Assembly: GCA_033980235.1 (NCBI GenBank)
Contig: CM067067.1
Span: 16,858,739 to 16,922,738 of the forward strand
DNA from: Diadema setosum
Lineage: Eukaryota > Echinodermata > Echinoidea > Diadematoida > Diadematidae
Direction: 5' to 3'
DNA: 64,000 nucleotides
Numbering within the stretch: the first letter of the stretch is position 1; each line of letters starts with the position of its first letter. The notes under the pieces are model-generated. The model did no database searches and was not told the DNA's origin. It was given only the letters and a program-made list of their open reading frames with translations. Below are positions 14,201 to 28,111 of the stretch, one piece after another. A program made the position numbers and the translations under genes.

Positions 14201-17200
14201 AGGCGGCGGCGCTCCGCCCACACCTGGTCAAGCCGCAGAAGGTGCACGTTGTAGGTCAAGTTTTAGCATGACCCGTGAAATAGGAGGAAGGTACCACGAG
14301 CGATGCGATTTTTCTTCCCCAGTGTGCCCCTCTCCATATCGCTCTCCCCCTCAGGTGTCTACGGCGATTTGATATGACATTGGCATTCATAATCTGAGTT
14401 TTAAACGACCTTTTCTGTGAAGAGGAAACTTTTTCATGTGGGGAAAATTGTGCCTTTTCCCATAATGATAATAACGATTTGCTCTCTGTTTGTTTCGCTT
14501 TTTTAGTACTGCGACAGCTGTATAGTTTAACGAAGGTGACATCATAGGAATAACACACTAGGAAAGTGATGTGAAGAAGCAAACGAAAAATATCTTCACA
14601 GAGTTGAATAATATAAGTTATATAATTATCTTGAATGACAGTCTATGAGTGTACTAGTTATCAGTTTGAAAAAGAAAGGAGAAGATATTTATATATATCT
14701 TATTATAGATATAATGATCTCTTATTCCCTTCTCCTTCTTCATGCTCCTTTCTTGTTCTCATTTTTTTCCTTTCGCTACTGCTCCTACTACGACTACCAT
14801 TTCTATCACTTTTTTCAATTTGTTTTACGTTCTTCCTCCTCCTATTTACGTATTTTTGTCTTCTTCCTTTCTAGCACTAATTCTCCTTTTATATTTTCCT
14901 CTTATCTTTCTCCTTCTGCTTGCCTCTTTCTTGTCCCTTGTCTCTCGAGCCTACTTTCGAATACCTCATCTGTCTCCTCGCAAACTTACTTGTTGTTGGC
15001 GGTGTAGACAACACAGAGGGCGACATTTCATTTAGAATGCTTGTCCGTCGAAACTTGTTACGCAGCGGATCCGCGATTCCGCGTCGTATAAATATGACTA
15101 TATTGCGACACTTGAGACATATATATTGACATAATTATAATATTGAGACGACGACACATATTCCTTACCAAGTGTACATCTATGTATTGGGGTGGGAGGA
15201 ATGCGGTATCTGATTCCTCTGTACTGTCAAGAATTGAATTTCAGGGGGTTATACACACACACACATACACACACACACACACGAAATTTATAAAAGTACA
15301 TTTCTCTTTTATTTTTCTTTGCTTCTTATTTTGAATTGATTGATTATCATGACAAAAAGAATGAAAAACAAGAAAGAATTGAAAGTGCAACTCTGACTCT
15401 GAATTAAAAAAAAAATCAAACAGACGGAAAAGATCATTTCATACGAAAAGTAATTAATCTGTGTACTGACATATTAACATCGAGTGTAGCATAAGAGATA
15501 GGACGGCATGCAGGTGGAAACCTTCGCTTCAATGTCTCGTCATTGTATAACCAAAACGTCTGCCAAATTATCCCATGTATTTTGTAAGTTGACGGATAAA
15601 CATGAAACAGGTGAAGGTCTACGATCTTGGCATATTTTTCCCCCAAGGACACATCTCATGCTAAGAAACTAAAGTTAAGTACGAGGTAAGTCGAGAAGGA
15701 GGAGGCAGGAAGAGGAAATAACCCCCTACTGAGAGAGATCTCATTTCTGCCATTTTAAAGGGCAACATCACTTTACGTTTCATTTTGCTTTGATGTCATA
15801 ATATCAAATGAATTCGCAAATGCTTTAGGTTGGTCGACGAGGAGTTTGAGCATGTCGCTGCGACATTCTCAAGTTATTTTGCAACATTCTCAAAAGCCAG
15901 CAACATGCTACGCAACAACCTCGAGAATAGGCAACATGCTCAAAATAGAATGTAATCAAAATGTGAAAAAATTGAGAAACATAAAACTACTTCAAAAAAT
16001 TAAAATGTGCACAGACCATGACACAGAACATCAAACGTCGGCAGCACAGAGGAAAATAAGTCGCAAAAATATTGCGCACTATACGCTCTTGTGTGATGTG
16101 CACTCACATACAATTTTTACATTCTAACATTCAGAGCGTGCATGCAACATGCTCAAATTTCAAGTTGTAGACCACCCTAGAAGCTTCAGAATAATGGGGA
16201 TCCAAATCTGAAAGTGATGGTATCATAAGTTCCACATATGTTCAGGACACGGTGGCATAAGACAATGAGTTTCACACAACTACTAAAGGTGAGGTGACGG
16301 CGTCACCGCCTAAAAGGATTTCCATTGACCTGCTTACAAATCTTCCCTAAAATTATCTCTTGAATATGCATGGAAAATAAAATAGATAGTCCATGAAAGA
16401 ACTTCTTGCTGTGTTGCAATATTTTACATTTCCGTCATATTTCTTTAGCATTTATACACAGAGCCAAACTCACAAAGATTGACCGCCATGTTCTATTATG
16501 TTCACAAGGATTTATTGTGTATCCTAGCCGCATATCGTGTTTTATTTTGATTTACTATATTTGATGTATATTCCTTCATTGACATATATATATGAAAATA
16601 AACTGAATTAAATTGAATTGAATTGAATTTCATCATAATGATTTACTTTTGGAAGTGATGCAGCGGCAGGATGATTTACTAAATTCACGACTTCTATGAT
16701 ATCACTTTTGTCGTGCAAAATGTAATGACAGAGTTTCAAGTTGATGACTCATCAAAAATTTCACTTATCATTTGTCTTAACAACGTTATTGTTAAGACAA
16801 ATAGCACCATTTGGCGAAAACACGCGGAATTTTAAAAAGTCACAACTTTCCTGCTTAATCTGTTCAATATTGAAGACCATTTTACCGGCGTGACTGTATC
16901 TCTGATTTTCTCTATTTATACAAGCCAATTACAGCATGGTGTGGAATCGAACTTTAATTAGGAGAATGCAGCACATTAGCAAACACGTTAGCAAGCATAC
17001 GTGTCGTTTTCATATCATCTAATGCAACACATTTACAAACATTTATACGTCTCGTTTTTCGTATCATCCAATGCAACACATTTGCCAACACACGTTTCGT
17101 TTTTCGTATCATCTTAGTGAAACATTATGAAGCTATTTCATGCAGGTTATTGATGGCCTTTTCATGGTATAGATAATTTCAGTTAAAACATGAAATCGAA

Positions 17201-20027
17201 GTATGATTTACACATCTCATATTTGGTTATTGTAAGTACCGACATGCCGATATTAGGTTGTCATATACTGACTATATAATGGATATCTATTCAAAAGTTT
17301 GAGCAAACGATACTAAAAGTATAATGCTTCGGATGTAAAAGAATTGCTGTGAGTATGAGAAACAATATTGCAGACAGGTAGAATATGAATTATTACAAGA
17401 CCATTCCTTGCGGAATTGCTCTGAAACATGATATATAAACATGGGAATAGATACAGAAACGAACAAGGCTCTCGGAAAATTAAATGATGAAGTTATAAAT
17501 CTTACTGACATGAATGTGAAGCAGCTGCTCTTTTATCATAAGCGCGTTCGAAGAAACATAAAAAAACAACAACACAATGACACTATGAGATATGCACGGA
17601 TACATCGTATGACATATACAGCGGTTTCGAAGCACAACGACCAAAAGCACATCGATTAGCTAAAAGGCGATGGATATGAAATCAATGACAGAACTTACCT
17701 TGATAGTCATACGATCACAATTTATGGAATTGTATAAGATTTTGACACGATATCACCTTGCTTCTTATTACGGATAATCGTGGTGGCAAATTACAGGTTA
17801 GAGTAATGCGAAGGGTTCCATGCAGAGACAGCATTTAACAAGAATACAACACGGTATATTGCTTCACGACAAAGAATACATTTATACATAAAATTTACAT
17901 ATTCACACAAGCACGTGACGGAACAGACACAACAGGCCGGTATTCTTGGAAATGAGTGAAAGGGTAGCCCGCCCCCTTCCCCCCCCCCAAAAAAAAAAAA
18001 AAATAAATAAATAAATAAAAAATTAAAAAATTAAAAAAAAATAAAATATTGTGATATGAAAACAAAAACAAAAACACAACCTAATGCGCAATGGATGGTT
18101 AGTGCATGTAAACCTCATCCCTCCAAAATTCAGCTGTGTAGGTTTACAACTTTACTAAGTTGAATATCATCACATGATTAAAATGATAAAAATGGCCAAT
18201 ACAAGAGATGAGACTAGACATAAAGGGCCGAATACACGAAGGTGGTACAATTGAAACCATGTTTTAAACCATGGACAATTTGTATGGAGCGCCAAGTGTC
18301 GCATGGCCTATTTCGTTACGAAATCAGTCATTTCGTCGACGAATTAATGTTGTCATTTCGTCAACGAAATGATAACATTCGTAACGAAATAGGCCATGCG
18401 ATACTTCGCGCTCCATACAAATTGTCCATGGTTTAAAACATGGTTTCAATTTGTGCCGCCTTCGTGAATTCGGGCCAAAGTGGACAGCGTTATTGTATTA
18501 AAAATTTGGCTGTATTGAGTAAAGGTCGTAGACAGAGTCAAGGTGTTGGCATCGACTGCAACTAATAGAAATGTCTATGGTACTTGCAGAGGAAAATGAA
18601 GTGATGTTTGGTATTGATGGGGTTAGGATATCTCTCTATATTAAAGAAAAATTGGGAAGAATAGGCCGACATTTCCAAAAACACCGGTCATAAAGGAAGA
18701 ACATAGACGATTGTACAGAGGGTGTAGAAACAAACACACATACCTCACTCGGCAACTTTTCAAATTATCCAACATTCAACGGGGCACACAAGCGTGATCA
18801 GATAACACACATTACAGAATATCATCATAACGACATATTCAAAAACTCACACACCACGACACAACACAACACAAGAAATCGCTGCTTTTTCGAGCCCAGT
18901 ATTCAGCTAATGACATCAACTCTTCCAATTCAATCATCAGGCTTTGAAATTCACGGAGAACGTATGCTATAATATGAGGAAGAAATTTTGACTTTTGTCA
19001 TATCTTTTTTTTTTTCTCGGGGAGTTGATTATCGTAAAAACAAATATCGAGACATCCGCACAAAAATTCTTGTTTAACAAGGTTTCCATCCAAATTACAA
19101 AAATGAAATTAGCTCTCCCATTTTTGAGCCAGAATCATCTTCTAATTCATTCAGAAATATAAAAAAAATAACATTTTGAAACGAGTAATTGATATATAAA
19201 CATAGGAACCTTGATATTTCCGACTCGTTTCACATATAAAAGTGTGCATTGGAAAATTCTGATATTCAAGCCCTGTGGCAGCTGAAGGGAATTTATGAGT
19301 CATTTTTTAAAGAATTCATTATCTGCACCAATCACACACTCAAGCACATCAAAATAACTGTCCTCTGGCACATTAATGAACTCATTTTTTTTTCAGACAT
19401 GGAGGATAACGGTTGCAGAGAAATATTTTCTGTGTGCATGTAATAAGTCATAAAGCACAAATATGATGTCGAACTTATAACAAGAATCATAAATCAAAAA
19501 TCGTACTCATAAACATTCGTTATAATCCTCTCTTCTTCTTCTTTGAAAGTTGCCGTGCAATATAACGCAGTTCATAGTAAACATGAACATGATTTTGTAA
19601 AAAGAAGTTATAATGTGAAGTCACTATTGTTTTATGTCCACAAATAGGAAAGAAACTCACGGCCAAGGAATTGTCGTCTTGAATTCTTACTAATTTCGCC
19701 AAAGGTCGTCATAAGTCGGAAACATGACTGCAACATGACAGAATGGGATAAACCAACATATTTACTGAAGTACTCGTATTTTCCCAGGTCTAATTAGATC
19801 TAATTGTTTCAGTTCATCGTGACAATGACAGATAACCCTTGATATGACTCAGTTGGAAAAAAAAATATGTAGGTCTATAAGTGCATGTAGGCCTACATAC
19901 AAAAATTATTGAGTATGTCGAGAGCTGGTTAGATGTTATTATATCAACATATACTGTAAATAGATCTGAATAATTGCAATCATCGGCAAAGATCAGTTCA
20001 ACGTCACGGGGTTCTGTATAATGTTTG

Positions 20028-20078
<51 letters not shown>

Positions 20079-20971
20079 AAGTGCACATACGTGTTTTTCT
20101 TTGTCACTCGAATGATAAAGCCCATGAATCCCCCAAATCTAATCCTAGTTTTGACAATTCTCAAAATACGTCTCCTTATACGCCTTAATTTTTTTTTTTC
20201 ATGGCATAGTTAAAATTTCTCGTTGCTCCTACAAAAAAGTCTGAATAATGGAATGGTGCTGCTTTGATTTGATAAGTATATCTTATCACTGCCATTACCC
20301 ACTTTAACTTGTTGAATCCAGCATATACTGTACAAGACGTCTCGATGTAATAGGAGACTTTCACCTCAGCTATTACGTTCCCGCTGCGCCCGCTGCATGA
20401 CCGTGAGGAGGCGCAAGGCTGTTTTGCAAAAGATCTGGAGCAAGGTTCTTGTCAAGTATGGCGCAAAACACCGTTCTATCTAATCGAACAAGACGGCAGA
20501 TGTGTCAGGGATCACTTCTAAAGGTCATCCAATTCCTCCCCTATTTATTGTATGCCGACTTTTCACCTTTATGGGAGGGTGAAGAAAAATATTCACGTCG
20601 CGGAAGTGGTGCTTGGGAGGTGAAACGTGTCGGCGTGTGGCAAGTAAAAGTTGGAGAACAAGAACAACAAATTAGGAACCGTTGATTCAATCTGGTTTTT
20701 CTATAGCTATTGAGGGTGTGAAGTATGTCACGAGATTTAGCGGTGTCATGATTCACTCTATAGTACGGGGTCCTTAAGCCTAGGACATGTACGAGAAAAG
20801 AAAAATGATGATGGTCAGAACTGTTAAAACTTTAAAAAAAAAAGAAAATAAAAGCTTAAACCTGCTGTACGTCATTTGTAGATTTATATCATTGTGCTTT
20901 AGATGTTTCGGCAATGCAAATGCTGTAAATAACATTACAAAGCCCTTTGAGCGAAAATTCGTAACATTTCG

Positions 20972-21006
<35 letters not shown>

Positions 21007-24000
21007 GTAATAAAATAAGCTACATTTAGATTTGTGAATTTATTCATAATCTGTATGAAAAAGGGGCTTTAAGTCGTAATCTTTTCACGTGGTATTTTGT
21101 TTGTTAACATTATAGTGTGTGGGTGAGTGTGTATGTGTGTGTTTTTGTGTGTGCGTATGCGTGAGTTCGTGTGTGTGTGTGCCTTTTTTTTCTCAATGTT
21201 CACTTTTCAGCTATAATAGTGAGTTCTGCCACCTCCCTCCTTAGACTCGTATATTTAAAAAAAAAATAACAAAATGTATAAGTAATCTACAAATGTGTAG
21301 GCCTACATTGATAGGAGACACTTTGCACACCATAACGTTATCACACACATTCTTGAAAATTCCCTCAATTATGATTTAAAAAAAAAAATGTCAACTGCAG
21401 AGATTTGAATCCAAATGGATCATCAGTCTATCGGAATTCTTTCTTTTTTTTTCCACTTCAAGTGTTCTACAGTTGGCGCCTCTTTGCGCCTCCCCACCCC
21501 CTTCTCGTTCTCTCTATATTTTCCTCTTACTGTAATCCTAATTTTCTCAATTGTGCTCTCGTTAACTATACGTCAATCTAGCTCTCCTCTAATTTTTCAT
21601 TAGAATTTATTTGCTAAAACGGGAAGCCTAATATTTGTATGTCTTTGTTTTATGATTGGTTTGTTTTCATCGAGGGCGAATATCAGTCCTAATTGTTTAC
21701 AAAAATACATGTTATTTGTCGCTTGTCAGAGTTCAAATTGACAACTTGGCGAAAAAGAAAAGAGGGAAGGAATGTTATGGTGAGCCTTCATTCACTGAAT
21801 AAATTGCAGGAGATTTCCTGTTCCGTAAGGTTTGATCATGTTGATATCGAGACGTAATGAACCACATTTCCTTCGGTCCAGTCCAAAGCAAATGTCATTT
21901 CTTTCTCAACCCTAATTCTTCTATATTCGACCCGACGCACGGATTAATATAGAAACTTGACTTGTGCGCTGGCAAAACAACTCCGTGGTCGTCTGTCGTC
22001 TTAGCGTCATTTTTTCTGTCTTCTTTGTCATCACACCATTATTTTTGTCCTCCTCGGCTTAATAGGCTAATTTCACCGGCATTTTAGGAATGGGACAAGT
22101 CTGTGCTGCTCTTGAATCGGATGCCCACAATGCGATTGCTACCAGGACTTGTTAAAGGGTACCGAGGCATCCGCTTATAGCTCCCAGGAACGCGCAGCAA
22201 TTATTGCAAGGCTTCTTCTCATGTGGTGATATCAGAGAGAGAGAGAAATCGACAGAGGAGGGCAGCCTACTGGAGCCAACAGAAACTGCACATTACGTCA
22301 TCCACGCATGCGCAGATCTGACGTAAACTAATCCGTAGACTAATCCGATATACATGACCCTCGCTCTCTCAACCTTTTCTGAAGTGATCATGCGACGAAA
22401 ATCTAAGCAAAGATGTTGCTACATGTATTGACAGAGCTGACAACGCCTCCTAGTAACCAGTTAACACTACTTTATTTTAGATCATTTTGGTGAAAAGTTT
22501 TATTATTCTTAGTGCGAGACTTGAAATAACGTGGAAACGTTTTTTGTTTGTTTCGGGTTTTTTTTTTTTAGCTGACCTATTTATAGCAACACCGGTCTTT
22601 ATTGAAAGTACCCTTTCAATCAGCAACCAATACCCTATTTTAGAGCAATCAAAAGCGCCATTTTCGCCAAGCAAGGAGACTAATTGCGTATAGGGGTAGG
22701 ACTATTCGTCTACTGCAGACGATGTCACAGGTTACGCAATGTCTCTATATACGATCTTCGCAACTGAGGAATGCTGATGTCATGGCGTTCGTCCGCACAG
22801 AGGAGCGAGTCCTCGGAAAGGAATATCGCGCTGCGCCGGTCGGCGATCCATGGGCAGAGAACTGGAGAGCTGAAGCTCATCTTCCAGCTGAATGAAAATA
22901 GCTCGGATTTCCGAACTATGGCACCATGGGGCAACCATCTCTGTGTTGACAACAACCCCATGCGATCATCGCATGCCGCCTACGCCGTCAAACGCCGCAT
23001 CCCCCTGTCTCCACGGTGGTGGCGTGAACTAGCTGTCGACCCGGGAGCCCGAGTAAATTCAAAAAGTAATCCTCCTTGCTGAGAAATCATCGTAAATCTC
23101 TCGAAGATTCGGAGAGTCTGCGAGTTTTCTCGTACCTTGGATCTATAGAGCTACAGTGAGATGAAAAGGTATGAAAATGAAAGAGTGCCCGACAATTTAA
23201 CACTATGCTTACCTTCAAAACATATGAGCACAAGAGACAGCATCTCGAAAGCTCAAAAAAAAAAAGCTTCATTTCGCTCTTTAAATATGATCCAGTCACT
23301 ATGCAAATGCAGAGAATCTCCCTGCAAAGTTTGATATGGTCATCTGTTTAGTTCATTGTCCATGATGTCTGGTCATTTTTGCCCATCACATCAAATCAAT
23401 GTCTTTATCCTCCTCTTCATTTACTAATTGATTATCATGTATGCAGAATGTTTATTCAATTCGTATTGACGAGGGTTGCACGAACATATTATCTAGCTAC
23501 TAGTAATCATCGGCTTCATTTTCCAAGGGCCCCGTCGCTAGAAACTTTGCGTTTACGCAAAGAGAAAAATCGAAACACGAGTCCCCTAACGTGTTTAAAC
23601 ACAGGTCCATTGCTGAAAGGACTTGCGTTTGATTTCGTACGCAAAAATGAAATGCAACTTCGCATTGAATCGAGTTGTATCTTATTCGCGGTAGTTAATA
23701 AAACCGCCGAAATGGTAGCAAAACAGGCGTAGACATAACCAGTGTGCTGATATTTTGCGTATGATACGAAACAGGACAAATTTTCTGGGGCTTATAAATA
23801 GTGATCTATAATTTACCAGAAATTACTAGCACTGACCACAAATTAATTTTGACTTCGAATAATAGAAAGTATGACGCAAACGCCATTCGACCTTGATCGT
23901 TGTCTCATGAAGACAGCACTGCATGTACGTATGTATATATAGCAGTGTTCATAGATGTACGCGTAATGCTGTATGGACAGCACTTGCAATGGCAAGATGA

Positions 24001-27000
24001 TCCCAAGTTGTGTATAGTCGCAAGTCGAGTTTTATAGGAATGGGGCCCTGTAAAGGTTGTTAACAGGATCAATCCCATTATGTAAGACAGTAGTAGCTAT
24101 TATTCGAAAGGCAGTTGAAAGTGAATTGATTCGATAAATCAAAATAATGATGAGATCTATCTCTAGGAGATCGGGATCTAAGCTAAATTTCCCAATGATT
24201 CCCCTTATTGGCTTTTGTCCTGGCGAAGGTCACTATACGATATTTGCAACCGATCACGCTACCTCTGTATCCGTGCCCTCCTAAAAGTTATCATGACGAA
24301 TCAATACAAAATCCTTTGCCCTCTGGAAGCCGCTTTTCTTGCATTTCTGGAAGAAGGAAATGCTAAAGAATGGGAAGTATGTCGAAAGGAACAAATGGCT
24401 GGAAACCGGAAGGCCTGGAATAATATATCCATCAAGAAAGTATACTGACCAATAACTCGCAAAAACCTACTTTGCAAACTATGGTTTTCGGTTGCTTGTT
24501 TCCATTTTACTACCATGGATCTCGCTTTTCATCTTTTAAGTAAATACAATACCTGAAAGATATTTATCTCTTTTTAAACCTGAATCATCAATTTCAGCAA
24601 AGTTTTAATAAAGACAATTTTGGTTTTACTCCTTCCCAATATCGGATTTCGTTCTTACTTTCAGAGTAATCAAATTCATTTCCGTCTTTCACAACAAGTA
24701 CAGCAATGGGAACGTTAGGTCTCAGGATCAGCTAACTATCGAGTTATGTGTAATTATACATTTCGTTTTGTTTTCCTTATTAAAATGTTTCGATCATTAT
24801 ACCGTTGCTATATCGAAAGTTCACTTACTGTTAAGATGCAAGCCCATCATTTCTATCAAGAAGGTGGATTGAGACTCTATCTCCTGCGCTTGATGTTATC
24901 GTTAGTTACTTTTTCCCTTTGCATCACTTATCAGTATCTTTAGTTTAAAAATCACATAAGCCTATAACCCGATACTGATCGTTCGTGGTTGGTGGTGATC
25001 GAAAATGTCCATGTTATGCGTGATTTAGAGTATAAGTCAAAGCAGGGAGGTGACTCTCACCTCCCTGGTCAAAGCATTGACGTCAGTTATATCAGCATGG
25101 GCATAGAAGTATTAGCACTTGTGCAGAGTGAGGAAATTTCCATTATTCCTGTCTCTGAAAGCACAAACTAGTACAATGTAGTAGGCGATAACTTTACTCT
25201 CAGATTAACTGCAATGAAAGTCTTTCCTGAACCGGTTTCAAGTACTAAGGACAACCTGACCCGTCACTAAATTTTGTGATGTGTGTATAACATGAGCTCA
25301 GCTAGAGGAGCGTAGGTACTGAATAAAAGGGGGGTAATGAGGTAAATGGAGGAAGGACAATTCAAAGATAAAGAGCCAAATGCAATGAATAATGCCTTGA
25401 TGCATTTCCACCTTTCAATCATGGAGCTCCACGTTTCAAGTCTAATATTACTTTTTATAGCCCACAAGGATAAGAATCTAAAGAAAATTTATGGTCCCCC
25501 AGTAAAAGGATACTATTGAGATCTTAATGTAAGGAATGTCGAAATGCCTATCCACAGCCGATTTTCGTCAACCGATGAAATTAGAACAAAAGGCTCCCTA
25601 TGGGACGAGAATGATAACTTCATAGCAAACCTACGCTGCAATGTCCTCCTTCTGAAAAAGTTTTTTTTTTCACACACTAGCCTCTGAAAGGATGAAGAGA
25701 TTCCCACGGTTATGAAATGCGCTGTATAAGAATTAGCCATTTTCTTTACTAGTATTTTGACTGGAAAGAGAATTGAAGACCGCTGCGCGCATATGCTCCG
25801 TCTCTTGCTGTAGCTCGTGCAGTCATCACCCTCAACACTCAAAGAACCTTGAGTTTCAAAAAAGTTGTTTCCAACGAAATTTTTGCGCGCACACCTGCTC
25901 CGTTCTGTTTTCAGGTAGGAGATAGTTTAGACGACGGCAGACATGCTGCGATATTCATGTCATCTCATGACATTGTCTCACATACGCTAACCTTCAGACT
26001 CCATTACGAGCTCACTTTTTATGATATCATCACTGATATGCACACGTGACTTGATTAGAAGCGCAGCGTTCGTCGCAGTCTTTTCTTCAAATATATCAAC
26101 ATCGCAGCGCGCCAACAATCGAGAGAGAAATGTAGATCAATTGCTGAAAGCATTATATATCGCCCTCGGGTATTTCAAATTGCTTTATTCGGTGTCATGG
26201 ATAATATACCTTCTTTCCGTCTATGTTTGCAGCGTCGGTCGTGTTTCTTGACGTTTAGAAAAAAAAAGTTGATGCTCATAGATCGAACATACAAAACGAA
26301 CAAATCACATGAGAATACAGTACGTTGGCATGTATCATATTCGTAGATCAAATACAAACATAATAGTGATTGTTTTGAATCGTTATACGTTTAGTTCTGT
26401 TTTACGGGAATGAAACTTTAGCTTCTACATAAGGAGCTTTTTTTTCATTACGTGCAAACTTCTATTGAGTAAAAGAACAGATTCAGGATATCCAACACGC
26501 TCTATTTTTACTTTAATCATAAGTCTATTATTAATTATAAGAATATGCCATTGCAACGTCTAAAAGATTTTTTTTTGTGTGTGTGTGTGTGGGGTTGATT
26601 TCATAAAGGCACAACATTTCCCTATGGTGCGTTTCATGAGAGAATATCCTACGAAACACCACATGTAGGCCTATAGTGTGGAAAACTTTGAATTACGAAT
26701 ACATCATATAAGAGTTCGCCCTGTAAATGACATCATCTGAAAGCGAGGTTTAGATAGCGACATAAGATTAAGAACCACTGAAACTATGACAGTACTTATT
26801 GTAAAGAGCATTATTACCTTTTTATGTTTTCTTCACCATTTATGAAAACACGGAAGGAAAAATTCCCAGAATTAGTGGTTTAAGAACCACTAAAACTATG
26901 ACAGTGCTTTGTAAAGAGCATTATTGCCTTTTTAGTCTACTTTGCCATTTATGAAAATTCTGAAGGAAGATTCCCTGAATACAAGGGCGTGTTTCTGTTT

Positions 27001-28079
27001 GCTTTGGATAAGGTACATTTTCCGTCGGATTTTAGTTTGTACCCATCGACCCGCAAAGAACCTATCCCACAAATTCCGTTTTGCTAATCACTTGGACTGT
27101 CCAGTTTTGACAGACTGTTTTCACATTGCTGGTTGTGGTATATAAAACCATGGACCCTATACCTGTAGGGTCCATGATAAAACTGACGCTCCCAATTTCC
27201 TGCGGTTATAGAGAGTATGCTCTTGTTCCAACGAAGATATCCTGTATTGCACTCCTTTATCCTTCCTGAAGAAATCCGTTCTACCAGGGAGGTTACCATT
27301 TCCCTGGTTCTACCTGTGACGCACGACATATCTGGGCCAGCAATTCCCCATGTTGCCAATTACTTGAGTCTGATTACGGGTACAAATAGGGTGGGAGGGG
27401 GAGGGGCAAGACGACACTAGGAAGAAATTACACAGTTAAATATTTACTTAACATTTTACCCAGGAAATTACCGAGTCATTTTCTCGGTATTTCGCTATAT
27501 TGTTGTGTACTGGGATCGGTTTAGTTTACGGAGGTACGTTCAATGAAGTATCGTGGCACGCGCCGTACATGTATTTCCAAGTGTCATTTATTCGAGAGGG
27601 GTCTTATGTCATGCCCTCTCTCTTCGAGCTTAAAGGGGAAATCCAGTCAAAATCTAAGTTAGTCTGATAAGAAGGAGTAAAATATTACGAGAGTTCAACG
27701 GTAAAATTTTGATCGAAATCGGGTGAAAAATAAGGAAGTTATGACATTTCGAAGTTTTGCTAATATTTCTGGAAACAGTTCTTGAACGGTCGATATGAAT
27801 ATGCAAATGGCAAAGTGAGCATGTCATCCCCTCACAACTTGCCATATGGTTTGCACATAAAATTTTGAAATTTCCAGTTTTTAATTCAAATGCAATTATG
27901 CCCGAGGATCAAATCCTGGTATATCTAACTGATCACTATTCTGAAGTTATTCAACCAGGAACAGGAAGAAGACGAAAAGAAAACAACACTCTTTCAAATA
28001 AACTGTGGGAAAGGCGTTGGGAAAGAGATTAAAACAAAAACATCGACAGATATCCCATCATACCAATACCCTCCCCCTC

Positions 28080-28111
<32 letters not shown>

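Noticed and set aside
16770..16802. Hairpin ATTTGTCTTAACA...TGTTAAGACAAAT
   Set aside because: No flanking direct repeat and no family resemblance; kept out of the tiny-insertion set.
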